Below are positions 37,540 through 50,165 of a stretch of 64,000 bases of DNA, in pieces. Within the stretch, counting starts at the first letter, position 1. The number at the start of each line of letters is the position of its first letter. Under the pieces are notes generated by a model. That model saw nothing but the letters and a program-made list of their open reading frames with translations, searched no databases and was not told the origin of the DNA. Origin of the DNA: Pipra filicauda (taxonomy: Eukaryota; Chordata; Aves; Passeriformes; Pipridae); assembly GCF_003945595.2 (NCBI RefSeq), contig NW_024104998.1:1815224-1879223 (forward strand), given 5' to 3'. Position numbers and translations under genes: made by a program.

Positions 37540-38215
37540 ACTTTTGGTCTGTGTTTGGCCCACCCACCTGTGAGAGTCTGTTCTTTTCCTGCCGAGTTAT
37601 GAGAAAAAAAGCACTGATAAAGAGAACTTCATCCTTGAAGGGAGCATCTTGTATAAACTGAAATTAATTAGGGCCTCACTGTTGGCCAATGTCCCTTCAA
37701 GGGCATTTGAGGGTGAAAGTGAGGAGGAGGAGGATGAAGTAAGACCCCAGACTCATTTAGAAAAGACCCTCAATGTGCAGCATGCAGGCACAGGGAAATT
37801 CCAATGTACACAAGCATGTGCAGAAAGGGTACCATTTACATAATGAGGGGAGGGACCGAAGGCCTCTAGCTGGGTGGTCCTGGCCACACCTGCCCAGGTA
37901 GGCATCATAGGTTAATTGTATAAAAGCAGATAGCTCTTGCTGTCTGGATGTAAGCTTCACATGGAGGACAATGTTACCTCTGCAGGGACATGTGCTATCA
38001 TGTGAGCCTGCCGATGCTCTGAGATGCAGCTTCTGCTATGGGGAATTCCAGGCATTTTAGGGTCAGTATGTATGACAATCTCGTAGGTAACACCTGAGTG
38101 AGTGGGGGGTTGTGCTGAGGACTTGTTTTCCTCCTCTTTCCTCTCTCTCGGTTTCTCATTTTGTTGGCCCCTTCTTCATAATAAATATTGTTTTGTTGAG
38201 CTTTCGGTGCTGTAC
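37540..38215 (+). mobile_element. Possible LTR (TATA and poly(A) signal in LTR spacing)
   Basis: A good TATA box, tataaaag (37919-37926), is followed 260 nt later by AATAAA (38180-38185) and a GT-rich stretch, the arrangement of U3-R-U5. Ends are guesses, and no target duplication was found. Confidence 0.4.
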
Positions 38216-39359
38216 TGGTTTCAGTTTCAGCATTCTCTTGGCTACAACCATTATGGTTCTTGTTACATCTACCTTCTTAAATTGTTGCTGGAATTATTCC
38301 AGCCTCCATAGGTATGTGAATCATATGTGGACTCGGTCTGCACAGGCCATCTTAATAAATTGGTGATAACATAGAAGAAATGTCACTATTTTTTACATTA
38401 TCCATGGGAAGTACACACTCAAGTGTCTTAAAACTGTCACCCAAGTGAAAAATTTTTAAAATATGCTTAGTATCTGCCACATACAACACATTTTTCTGTA
38501 AATGAGTGTCTATTTAGAACGAAATGGGTCTAGAGTAAGAAAGGCTTTATGAATCACAGAAATAACATGACTTCAGAGGAATACTAACATCCAAATGGCA
38601 CCTTCTGCTTTGTCAATTTGTGTAATGCTTGTAAATTGATATGTCACTTTGTCTTGATAAGGACTAAGTGCAAGTAATGGATTAATTGCATTACTGGGCG
38701 TAATTAAAATAGTCCCAGATGTAGAGAGATGCATGCAAGATTGTGGACTACCCAGCAACAGCTGAAAAGGCAGATCATGACCTGACTTTTAAGTGTAGTG
38801 AGACAGCATATGGTTTACAGTGGAGTTTTGAAGGCATAATCACTATTGACATTTTCTTGAATGTCAAGGAAGTATCTCTCAGTATCATTCAGTGTATGAA
38901 TATTTCAGTCTTCCTGGATTAGCGTCTTAGCTTTACTGGTGACAAGTCTGTCACAGTAAGCACTCTTTTCCTCATTTTAAGAAATTCAGACATTATATCC
39001 TAGAGATGAAATGACAGAAATAATTTAAAAGCATTTTACAATGCTGTTATCTGGTTTACCATTTTTAATTTATGATCTGTGGAATATTTCTATGAAATTC
39101 ACAAGCTGCAACAGCAAAGCAAGCCAACTGTCAACAGGCTTATATTCTCTCTAAATGAACAGTATATTTCCATGCAGTGGAAAAGACCTGTGAGATCTGC
39201 AGATGAAAAAATCAAATAGAATCAATTTGTGCCATTTCAAACAGAACATTTTTAACACCTAATTTTCTCTGAAAGCAGCCCCAGTTTTGTAAAAGGGGCC
39301 GATGAGGAGGATCACCCAAGTGATTGGGAGAGATTTAAGGCCTGGAGGGACTTGTATGG
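38216..39359. other. AT-rich unique DNA, no feature recognised
   Basis: No frames or repeats of note between the possible LTR and the 39.4-kb LTR. Confidence 0.5.
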
Positions 39360-39363
39360 GGCC

Positions 39364-39839
39364 TGAAGGACTTAATAATTCATGGACTTTCACGTTATTC
39401 CCCAGTTTATTACCATGCTCAATGTACCCTCACAATTATTCCTATATTAATCCCCTTGGTTTGTATTGTTCAGGGCTTGTCTGGACTTGCCCTCATGTTT
39501 TTCCCGACAAAAGTTGTTTACTCCCTTGTTCTCCCCTGGTTTCCCGCTCCTCTCTCACTGGTTGGCTGAGGAGTGCCGCAGTGCAGAGTGAGCTCCCATT
39601 GGTCCTTTTCGCCTGGATACTCCTAAGTTCCTCCCACCTTCTCTCTGTTTCCCAATCCTGTTTCACCCTGAGGTGCCAATCCCATGCTCCGCCCCAGTTA
39701 TCAGACCTTCCCTTACCCAAACCCTATATAAGTCCTTGTTCCCCTTAATAAACTGGCCATTACACCCTGACCTTCTACTGTGTCAGAACCGTTTCTGTAG
39801 TGTCGCGTCCCTATTCCCTTTCACCCTCGGGCTGTGGCA
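39364..39839 (+). mobile_element. Solo ERV LTR with 4-bp target duplication
   Basis: Starts TGAAGGACTT and ends GGCA. It is flanked by ggcc at 39360-39363 and 39840-39843. Inverted CCAAT boxes (attggt near 39598), a TATA box ctatataag (39724-39732) and AATAAA at 39747-39752 lie in correct order. The 4-bp duplication and TGAA start fit a class I (gammaretrovirus-like) LTR. A 148-codon frame across it is spurious. Confidence 0.68.
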
Positions 39840-40600
39840 GGCCAAGGAAATGATTTATTAATTAATTCACTACTACTATAACTGCAGCGAAGAAGAAAAG
39901 GGTGCAGTGTGCTTTTGTTAAAAATTGCTCAATATAGGCAACTGCATAGTGAAATTGTTGCCTTCTCTACATTTTAGCTGTTAATGCATAAAACAGTACA
40001 AACTCTCATGACCTAATGTCTGGATGAGGAACTTTCATGCTCTCTTACTTCTTTCTTTCACTTTGGAACTAGTGGAGTTTTTTTGCCAACACTACCTCAA
40101 AGTAACATAACAAAAAAGAAGAGGAAGAAAAATCAATTTAGGCAGCCAGTGTGATATAAAGGATTTTTTTCTACACTTTTTGGAATGACAAATGTATACA
40201 GGGCCCAATTCTAAGCCTTGTTAAATGTGAAGGCAGGATGAAAAATAATTTTAATTTTTAAAAATTATGTATTATTTATATGCAGAGAAATTTCCATATT
40301 GATCAGATGAATTATTCAAAATTAATAATTCATCCAGCTCTATTGAATAATTTTCAATCATTGAAATCTCTACACAGGATCTTGGTCACCCTAAAATGAT
40401 GTAATAATCTGCAATACAAGTTCTGAATATTTCAAATATATTTTTAAAATTCTGTCTCTAAGGACAGAATAGTCAGTATGAAATCAGGAACAGTATGTAT
40501 ATAAATCAGGTTCCTTCCACTGAGGCGAAATAACCTGAATTCCCCACGAAGTGAAGAACTGTTTTAGGTTCCTCATTTTTAAATGTGGGTCCTCATTTCT

Positions 40601-40690
40601 ATGACCAGAACTGCTAGATCAGATGTACTGAGTCACTCAGTTCAGTAGTGTGCAGCTAAAAGATCAACATTTCCTTCTTTCTTCAGGGGT
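40601..40690 (+). repeat. 90-bp direct repeat, copy 1
   Basis: Starts atgaccagaactgctagatc and continues through a gtgtgcagct-aaagatcaa block. It matches 41985-42083 with several substitutions and small indels. Confidence 0.8.
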
Positions 40691-41984
40691 TGACCCTGTC
40701 TATTCTACCTGAACAAAATTGCTCTAAAAAAGAAGTTTTTAATATTTGATCTGCCAGGTTAAAATGTTCCTTGCTGAGAAACTGAATTTAGTGTAGGCAG
40801 TCTCAGCAGCACTTGTGATATGTGGTAATTGTAGGATCAGGCCTTTTTCTTAGAAGACAAATTAAGCCCAAGAATGTACACATTTCTTTTAAAATTATAT
40901 CAGAGCTAAGCCATAAGATTAGTAAACAGTTCCTGTTTGCTGCCAAAGAAATCTTTTCAAACTTATTCAGCACTTTGTGTCAGATGCTGAGTATCTGTGG
41001 TCATAATTTCAAATTCCTGTTTATTTTCAGTGAGTCAGCTGTTTTTTTCTTTTTTCCATGAAAACAAGTAGTTTCACAGGACTTAGTTTCTCCAGATGTC
41101 CTATTTTTCACAAACAGGGTGTAAGCCATTTCTTGTCTTCCTCAATGCTGAGGTCATGAAAACCACACTGATCATTTGTTTCTCTCCTGTTTCTTTCACA
41201 CTGAGTGTCCTTTAGAGAATATCTGACTGTTAATGGCTTGCTTCATAGATATAAAAAGTACAAAAGCCATTCCCTTTATATCTTTCAGAATAATTCAGTC
41301 TGAGGGGAATCAGGGAGCCAAACAATACATGTGAACTCATGTATTTTTGAAAGACTGCGTAGTACAACTCACTGATGAAAGATAAATCTGACTATATATA
41401 TGATGAAAGCCACAGGGATTGTATATTCTCCTATCATCCACTATCAGTTTAAGCATTTTTTCTCTGCATTTTGCTCATGCGAACAGTCTTTTCCCTTTTT
41501 TGTTTTTATATGTGCAAATCTCTCTGGAGACTTTGCAGTCCCAGAGAATATGGGGCTGTTTGTCATTGGGACATGACAATATTAGACCAGTGGCATACAC
41601 AGTTGCAAGCCACAAGGCACTGCTGTTCTGTGTTGTCATGTCTTCCAGTGGAGTCTTCTAGTGCACAGAGGAAAAATGTCCCTTCTAAAAGAGGCTTAGG
41701 ATTTTGGAGTTTAAGTACTTCTTTCAACATAGGGTCCAGGAACTCAAACATTGCCCAAAAAAAGTGATAGGAAGTGGTCCTGCCTCATGCTGCAGTACTG
41801 TGTGCTGAGGGTTAACACTGCACTGAAGTACAGGGAATACAGGTTGTGCCAGGTAGATCAGCACTGAGGAACTGAACTGCGATGTGGGATGCGCCTAGGC
41901 AGTGGCACTCGACAGTTTTGGATCATTAGGATTGTCCTCAGCAAAGTTTTGGTCCAATACAACAAATAGACTCCCAAAATTTAT

Positions 41985-42083
41985 ATGACCAGAACTGCTA
42001 GATCATAGTAGATATACTCGCTCATCCAGTTCGGTTGTGTGCAGCTGAAAGATCAATTTTTTCTTGTTTCTCTCACGGGTCAT
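41985..42083 (+). repeat. 90-bp direct repeat, copy 2
   Basis: Same opening 20 bases as copy 1, with a small insertion after gatca and the same gtgtgcagct-aaagatcaa block. It lies 1,384 bp downstream of copy 1. Confidence 0.8.
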
Positions 42084-42933
42084 TAATTTCCAAAATTAAT
42101 GGTAATTTCCAGTTGTGGCTATCATGTTTGGAAACACAAGCGGGGTTAACAACCTGTGGGCTCAGAATTCTAAGAGGATTGGCCTCTCTGCCATTAAAGT
42201 CTCTGCCATTGAAGTCTCTTTTATGCTTGATTTGCAAATATAGATGCAATCAGGAAGTTGAACTCTTACTTCAGTGATTGTTTAATTCTGATGTTTAGAT
42301 TTTATGATTACAATAGCTGGTATCTACAAATCACACTATGGCCCCTAAATCTGCTCCAGAGGATGCACAACACAGCAAGGTAGAACGCATCACTTCAATG
42401 CCTTGGTGTCTGCAAGTCTTCTGAGTTAACCTTGGGTTAAATCCAACTTTTCCATCTTCCTTCTGAGGCTGGCATAAATGATGTGAGACTTTTTCTCTCC
42501 ACAAGCACCATCCAGTGGAACACCAGCACTGATAGCTGCACAAGCAGGACTTGAGAGGCCCAGCACACGTCTTTCTAGACAGCTAACACAGGAAAATGGA
42601 ATTGTCTTTGGAAAAAAACCCAAACAAACCAGCACTGATGAGTTCTTGTACTTTTGGAATGAAATTTAAAACTAATTTTTCCTGTATGGGAATAGAGAAC
42701 AAATACTGTCCACAGCAGCTCAGTCCAAGAAGCAAATAAATGGTTTCTTGTTGATATTTTTATGAACAGACTACCTATAGGAAATTAGCCACTCTTATAA
42801 AAACTGGGTACTTTTTTCTAGTTTTACTTTTCAGATATAATTGCAGCAATGACTCTGCAACTGTCTTATTCACAACTTGTTACAGCAGAATATAGCGAAG
42901 GGGTGCAATTTTAAGAAAAAGTGAGTAGCATAT

Positions 42934-44079
42934 TGTGGCAGTTTGAGCCACATTAGAAATCCAAAATCCACTTTCCAGGCTTCCCCCACCCCTTCCCACA
43001 ATTCATCTCAACACTGAAGAGAAAACATTCAGGCAGAGGCTTCTATAGGGGGTAAAGGGGAAGTAATATACATTTATTTACACAAATAAATACTCTACAA
43101 GCTAAAAGCAACTATATATATATATATTACATTTCTATGAGTCTTTTAAGATCCTCCCTCAATTAGTCCAGGAAAAGCCCTTCAGAGCTGATAGGTAACC
43201 AGTCTTTCTCTCGTGGGAGTGTTCAGGGAACCTGAAACACTGCCCCACCAACCTCCAGCTGTTTGCTACAGTCCTTTCTTCTTCAAGGAGTCCAAGAAGA
43301 TAGCTTTGAGTCCTTTCTCCTTGGTTTTGTGCTATTTCTGCTGTGTCATCCTCTCTCTCACTCATCATACCTCGGTTCGTAGGCTGCTGTAATGTAGTCA
43401 GCTTATCAAACATTCTCCAAGTCAGCTTTCGGCTGTCCCCGGTCAAACCTCTGTAGGGCAACTCCCGAGCCCTTTGGCCCATCTCCAATTCTTGCCTGGA
43501 GTTCTTCCAGTTGTTGCAATGAATCACAACTGTTTCTCCTGGCAACCGAGCCTCCTCCTCCAGCCTGTCTCTTGGCTCAGCTTCAATACTAAGCCTTAGA
43601 ATCCACCCCCCACTAGCCTCAATGCAGTGGGGGGAAAAGCCCCCTAGCCTTGGCCACAGGCAGCTCGGTCCAGTTATGCACTGTCCCAAGCGCCCTGAAG
43701 CCCAGCTGCAGGGGGGGGAAGAGGGCCTGGCCTCCTCCCTCTTACCTCAGGTGCTGTGAGTCGCGTCCCTCACAAACACTCACTCCAGTGCTGACTCCAA
43801 CCCCGGCTTAGGCAGGGCTGTGGGATGCAGGGCCTCCTCTCCCCCCTGAGGGGAAAGAAGGAGGCCCTGCCACCCCTTGGCCTTCTCACACCCACACACA
43901 GCAGCAGACACAGAAAGAATTGCCCACAACTTCCATCGGTTGTGTATATATGATTTTTCAGCAGAAGCGAACAAGACAAGGGGTGATTGGCCCTCCAGGG
44001 AACACTGCCCTGGCACCCAATCCCCTCTGGGCCCCCTGCTCTCAGGGGGGCCAATCTCAACCTATGGCAACCGTAGACA
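42934..44079 (-). mobile_element. Antisense solo LTR, avian ERVL-like, long
   Basis: On the minus strand it would start TGTCTACGGTTGCC and end GGCTCAAACTGCCACA, imperfect inverted termini. A TATA box (catatataca on minus, about 43953-43943) and AATAAA signals near 43078-43073 are present. The middle is GC-rich. The distance of about 870 nt from TATA to poly(A) signal is long for an LTR, so it may be composite. Frames of 176 and 113 codons within it are not genes. Confidence 0.55.
43112..43128. repeat. (TA)n microsatellite
   Basis: Short run of alternating T and A, inside the 3' part of the antisense LTR. Confidence 0.85.
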
Positions 44080-46774
44080 ATCTTGGTCATTGCATCTACC
44101 CAAATCAGCAAGAATCCTATAGAAATAAATAACTTTGAAATAATAATAGAAAAAGGCTACCTTATTCTTTGTGCACTTTGAGAGTGCCTTGCTACTTAAG
44201 CACTTGGAAAATTATTTTTTCCTGATGTTTTCAACTATCATTTTTTTCCCCCTGTGTTTTGCTCCCATTATTTGACTTTTCATCAAACCACAGAAAAATA
44301 AAATTGGAAAGAAGAGGTGCCTGTGGAGCACAGGGGAAACAAAGCATTACAGGTGTGGAGAACAGAGGGAATGTGCAACAATGGATTTAGTGTTGTTTGT
44401 AGCCTCATCTTTCCAGCCTGTCCAGCAAGAGGTCACATTGCCCAACTCGTCATGTTTCAATGAAAAAGAAACCCATGACTGTTGCAACCAGGAAATGTTG
44501 ACATAATGGAGTTACTAAGAAAACCTGAATTTTAGTCATTTTCTATGTTAGATACATTGGAGGCAAGGTCACACAAGTTTTATTCACAGTAACACCACTG
44601 GGGTCTTTTTCTCTTTACATGGTTCATGACAATCAGTCAAAATGCCTTTTTTTTTTTTTTATCAGCACACAAAATGAAATAGCATTTTCCAGAAGCACAT
44701 GGAAAAGAACATGTTGAGCCTGTAGAGTGGTTGTATCCTGTAAACATATTTTCAGGGTTTATTGCAAGGAAGGGCATTCCAGAAAACTGCCAGCAGGACA
44801 GATTCAGGCACTTTCAATGCCCAGGAAGAGAATTAATCCTGTATTCAAGAATTTTCTCAGTACTGGAAATTCTGGACAATGAGCTACCTATGACATGACA
44901 CTAAGACTCCACCACACTTTGAATAGTCATTGTTGGAAGTAGCAGTACCTGCATATATGGAAGAATGAACAAATTATATTCAACTAAAGAGAGTTACTAT
45001 TGCAGGCAAGGGCTCTGTGGCACAAAACAAGAAGGAGAAAGGCAGAGCCAGCTGCATAATTTGAACACGATGAACAAGGCAAAGAGAGGGATGGAAAAAG
45101 AGATGAGTAGGTGTGGGACCTCATGAACTTGTGGTAGTACAGGTGGGTTCTTCCCACCATAGTAGGAAAGGAGGGAGTGGGGAACAGGACCATCTGCCTG
45201 TGCCAAACAACTGGGGTTGTTTGCGTGAGAGGCAGTGAGAACATAAGATGCAAAGGCAGTACAGCTGAGCCTGTGCCCCTGTCTTTGCACCCTAGATCGC
45301 TGCTAAGCCCCTTGCAGGTACCTTTGCTTTCAGATCAGTTTTTACTCTCACTTTTAGCAGCAATTCACGTCCCACAATCTCACACTTTTCTGAGACTGGA
45401 ATATGACTGAATTCCACTGATTTACTCAAAAAAAAAACCCTCCAAAATCCCCTTAGAAACATTAATGTAGAAATCTTCGTGTTAATTCAGTCAAGAGTCA
45501 CTTCAGAGTAAAACATTTGGGACAAACAGAAGATAAGGGGTAGGTGTTTATTTATTAGGTGTTTTTTCATTTTGGGGCCCTGAAAATGTGTGCAAATGGC
45601 CTCCCTGTTAAAGAACTTCACCTAAAGACATTGACTAAATCAATGCCAGTTAGGATTAGAAGCCAGGATTTCTAAAACCTTGATCTGCATATTTAGCTAC
45701 CTCTTATTATCTATTTCTTCCTTTTCAGAGCAAGTGATCACAGGTAAACTACAGATCTACACGTTTTGCAAATGATGTAAAAATTGTGAAAATAATTGAA
45801 TTGATGCACAAGGAGGGTATGGACAAAACTTGAATTGCTTGTCTTAATATTCCTGCATGCTGCTAAGCTTGAATCCTTGAATCCTCTGCTCCTTAATTGA
45901 TATAGGAATACAAAATGTTCCTTTTGTTTAAGAAGTCAACTGAAGTAAGCAAAAATGAAACAAAAGCTTCTATTTTCTTGGAAAAGCAAGTGGCAAGCAG
46001 TAAATTCTGGTTAATGAAAGGGGTGTGTTTCATGACAGAGCGATTTCAGGCAGAACTAACCACAAATACATGTCATTCTTCATTTACTGTGAAGTTGAGA
46101 AATATTTGAAAGCTAAAAGTCACACTCAAAATATTTTCAAGTTATTAGTAAAACTAAGGTTTTACTAAAACTCCTGCTACAACTCCCAAAATATATAAAT
46201 ACCCTGCTTTGAATATGTACCTCAAAATGGATAGTTCTTGCCATTACCAATGTAACCCAAATACTTAGGGACATTTTAAAACACACCATTAAGAGTCACT
46301 TATCTTTCTAATTGAATGGTTTCTGTTGGGATGTCTCTAAAAGACATAACACTACTGAATTACTGAATCTAATTTAAATTCCGCTCAGACAAGAGGTAGA
46401 AAAACCATTACAAATCTGTTCTTGCTCAAAATATTTTTTGTTGTTTATTTATGACTTAAAGAATTTCTCAAACTTGATTTTATTTATTTTGCTAATATAC
46501 CATGTTTATAAGATACTGCATATTTTTATACTGGGAAAGGCTCACCTCATTTACTTCCTAGGCTGCCATTAACAGTATCCTTGTAATTTCCTCTATTGCA
46601 ATAATTTTCATTTTTTTCACCCTAGCAGTTCAACCATGATAATTCAAAATAGCAGTGTTGAAAGGTGAGCTTTTTAAAAATAAATCATCTCAGTTTTCCC
46701 TCATTTCATTTGACAAGAACATTTATTCCCTGATTAAAAAGCTCAAGACAGGCATATAGAGCCATCATTTAGGG
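44080..46774. other. Unique DNA, no feature recognised
   Basis: Frames of up to 97 codons overlap on opposite strands at 45.0-45.4 kb without recognisable domains. There is an 18-nt T run near 44650. Confidence 0.5.
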
Positions 46775-46889
46775 CTCTGAGCAACCAGGTCTATTGAAAG
46801 ATGTCCCAGCTCACAGCAGGGGCATTGGAACTAGACAGTCTTTAAGGCCCCTTCCACCCCAACCCAAATCATTCCATGATTCTATGATT
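46775..46889 (+). mobile_element. CR1 LINE 3' end, short
   Basis: Sense CR1: gctctgagcaaccaggtcta, ggggcattggaactagacag, and a tail of attccatgattctatgatt. Confidence 0.92.
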
Positions 46890-46950
46890 AGAAATACAGA
46901 AAAACCAAAAACTTGGCATTAGGGAGTTGCACAACACTTCTATCTGAGGA

Positions 46951-47034
46951 AAAAAAAACAAAGACAAAACCAAAAAAATAAAATAAAATAAAAAAAAAAA
47001 CAAAGACAAAACCAAAAAAATCAAACCAAAACAA
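46951..47034. repeat. A-rich simple repeat with an internal 21-bp duplication
   Basis: A-rich text with interspersed C. The block caaagacaaaaccaaaaaaa plus T occurs at 46959-46979 and again at 47001-47021. Confidence 0.9.
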
Positions 47035-47063
47035 GTTTCTCACTTGTTTCTCAAGTGAGAAAC
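47035..47063. repeat. Perfect 11-bp inverted repeat (hairpin)
   Basis: gtttctcactt (47035-47045), a 7-nt loop, then aagtgagaaac (47053-47063). Confidence 0.95.
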
Positions 47064-49008
47064 CTTCCATAGTTTAATGGTCTAAAAAATCAAATTAAGT
47101 CCATTCATTACAGAAAGGTTATTTAAACTGCATATCCTCCAGAGATTCTGGCCTCTTTACAAGTTACTTTGGTAACTTCCAATATGGACACCCGTTCTTT
47201 GGATCCCTGTTCGGACTACCATCCTTACGTCATTGAGGACACCAAACAGCAGCTAGATGTTCTATAATAATAATAATGACTTTTAGGAATTTGAAACCAA
47301 AGTGAGAAACAGATTTTCTTAATTTTCTAATAGCGTGAGCTGCAACACAGTGTGAAAATGCAGGACAAAACATCTAGAATATTTTTCTCCAGTGTCATAG
47401 ACATGTTCTTGCCTTGCTTGTTAAGATAAGTTCATTTAGAAACACACGCTAATGTAATTTCCTTTTGAAAAGGAATAGTGATTTCTTCTGTTTAAACAGG
47501 GGGAAGGACCTAAACATCTCTTCACTGGACAACAGGAGAACTGTTGTGCTCTGGGAGCACAGCACTGTGAGGACTGTCTTTGTTGGGCCTTGCATAGGCA
47601 CCCAGCTGCAGATAGATGGTTACTTGACTCTTTCAGTAATAGTGTTAGTTAACAAAAGCCTAGGGAAGTATAAGGCAACCCTTCCAGCTCTGCTCTTTCC
47701 TTCCAAGTCTGTAAATCCCCTCCCAACCCAAAACTTCACTAGTCTTTGAGAAAAACATCTGCAATGACAGAGATTGAGTGCACTGGAGGCCAATCAGCAA
47801 TTTAAGGTATCTTTGGTTGGACTCCTAAATGCCTAGCAGCATACTTATATCATAGCCTAATTCAAAGAGGTTAAGAGCATTCTACGGATCTGTCATTATT
47901 TTAGGGGAATTTTAGGCACCAATCTGTCTGTCAGAGCAAAGCGTGAGATGGTCAAGAGCCTAATGATCATCCCACCACCTCAGAAGTCCATGTATTCAAG
48001 CAGGCAGTACCCACCCTCGCTGGACCTAGAGACTGGAGATTGCTGGAATGGGAGAAAGTAGAGGCCAGAAGGGGAGTATCCATGTGCTGTGCCCAGGAGG
48101 ATGTGCTCAGGCATCAGGATAAGCCAGCCATTCATTTCCCCTTCCTCGAGGAAATGAGGTGAGTAGGATCCCTTTGCTTGGCTGCTGGCATTCCTTTTTT
48201 ATTTCGTTCTTTCAACAGGACACTTCTGCTTGACAAAGCTTTACTGCTTGAGTCCTTGAGTTCTTATTTTTTCAGACTTTAAGTTTCTTTAAGCTATGGA
48301 TACCTTTGGGTTACAATTCATATTTAAGAATTACTTTCAAGCTTAATTTGAAGACTTCCAAATAAACAAAAGCACAATGATGTTCCCAAGCATGTTTTAG
48401 CAATAGTTAAGCTGTGCACTAGAAATCGTTTCTGTTATTTATAAATTTCCTCACAGTTGGCATCAAAGTTCACTCTGACACTTTTTGTTACCTCTGTTAC
48501 CTGTTAACTTTCCACAGGCCATCATCAAGACAGATCTGGGTATTTTTCTTGTACAGCAAAATGCTTGTGTCTTAGTAGTCTTCTCATAAGAGGGAGACGT
48601 TTGATTTCCTCAAATTTCCCTCTACATCATAACATTCTGCTTTAGGTTCCTCTCCTACTTCAACTACTTTTCCAAACAGACATCATCACTGAAAAGTTTG
48701 TTTCATTTTGCTCCCATCAATGCTGCACAGAGATAACACTTCTTCCTTAAGAAGAGCCCAGGATTATCCACTTTGATCTAAAACACTGGGCTGCAGATCA
48801 GGCTAAGTTGATTTTCTACTGTCATCTGTAGTCATGTGCAGTTCCTGTTCAGTGTCACTGATTTCTAGGAAGAAGAAAACTCCATTTTGTCTTTTTTTGT
48901 CTTTTTTTTCCTCAGATATTGTTACATGTGAACGTGGTTGGAGGTTTTTCAGAAGTCCAGTCTCCCCGTACAATTGAAGCATAGAAAAGAAAAAAACTGG
49001 GTGAGAAA
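47064..49008. other. Unique DNA, no feature recognised
   Basis: One 94-codon frame (47465-47749, plus) has no recognisable motif. Confidence 0.5.
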
Positions 49009-49125
49009 CGAAAAAAAAAAACAACCAAACAAACAAAAACAAACAAACAGACAAAACAACCCCAAAAACAACAACAACAAAAAACAAACACAAAAACCAA
49101 ACCAAAACAAAACAAAACAAAAGCC
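49009..49125. repeat. A-rich (CAAA)n / (CAA)n simple repeat
   Basis: Degenerate caaa, caaaa and caa units on the plus strand for about 115 bp. Overlapping open frames on both strands are artefacts of the low-complexity sequence. Confidence 0.95.
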
Positions 49126-49562
49126 CAAGGAAAACCACCAGGAAGAAGAAAGGAAAAGCTGTAGCAGGGTGTTAGTAATATTTATCTTTGACAATCACAG
49201 AACATGTTCTAAAACACAATTCTTCATTCCTCAATTATCTACAAAACATAATTTTACCAGGTTTCTTCTGTGTGAATTTGTTTTCTTCTTTTAGCTTGTT
49301 TTTCCAGATGAACAACCCTTGAGCAAATATGCCATCTGCCTGTCTGCCTCCCAACTCCAGTTTCAGTCAACAGCCAACTTGAGCCAAATTTGAGAGAGGT
49401 GCAACATTCTCAAAGATGCTAAGTTCTTACAAGTTCGTGGAAAATTGGCAGCCTAAAAGAAGAAAGAAGCTCATTTTAGTATCTCATGGTGAATCAAAGA
49501 CAGATCCAACTATTTGAAGAGGTAGCAGCCATCTGGCCAGCGTGTAGGCACATTTTGTCAAG

Positions 49563-50165
49563 ACACAGAATCATTAAGTTTGGAAAAGATCTCCAAGATC
49601 ACTTGAGTCCAACCTTTGGGAGAAGAGCCCAACCCCCACATGGCGACAATCTCCTTTTAGGTAGTTGTAGAGAGCAATAAAGGTCACCCTTGAGCCTCCT
49701 CTTCTCCAGGCTAAACAACCCCAGCTCCCTCAGCCATTCCTCATAGGACTTATCCTTTAGACTCTTCATCACCTCCATTGCTCTTCGCTGGACACAGTCC
49801 AGCACCTCAATGTCTTTCTTGAAGTGAGGGACCTAGAACTGAACATGGGATTTGAGTTGTGGCCTCCCCAGTGCCCAGTACAGGATCACTGCCCTGGTCC
49901 TGCTGGCCACGTTATTGCTAATACAGGCCAGGTTGCCATTGGCCTTCTTGGCCGCCTGGGCACACTGCTGGCTCATGTTCAGCCTCTCTTGACTGGCATC
50001 CCCAGGTCTTTTTCCACTGGGCAGCTTTCCAGCGACTCTGACCTCAGCTTGTAGCACTGCCTGGGGTTGTTGTGACCCAAGGACAGGACCCGGCACTTGA
50101 ACCTCATACCACTGGCCTCAGCCCATTGATCCAGCCTGTCCAGACCCTTTTGCAGAGCCTACACG
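49563..50165 (-). mobile_element. CR1 LINE, about 600 bp
   Basis: Starts with the inverted tail (cacagaatcattaagtttgg). It has antisense ORF2 C-terminal text (ctcttctccaggctaaacaa, ttgctcttcgctggacacag) and extends to atccagcctgtccagaccct. The minus-strand frame reads [21 protein letters not shown], typical of CR1. Confidence 0.93.

Larger units (their letters stand above)
39844..42933. other. AT-rich DNA holding the 90-bp direct repeat pair
   Basis: Apart from the repeat pair, a small duplication (ctctgccatt-aagt, twice near 42187-42215) is visible. No gene was supported. Confidence 0.5.

Noticed and set aside
39302..39748. 148-codon plus-strand frame
   Set aside because: It covers the U3 region of the 39.4-kb LTR, including its TATA box; no family similarity.
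43159..43689. 176-codon minus-strand open frame
   Set aside because: It lies wholly inside the antisense LTR at 42934-44079 and shows no protein family features.
48938..49294. 118-codon Lys/Asn/Gln-rich frame and opposite Phe-rich frames
   Set aside because: They translate a (CAAA)n simple repeat.
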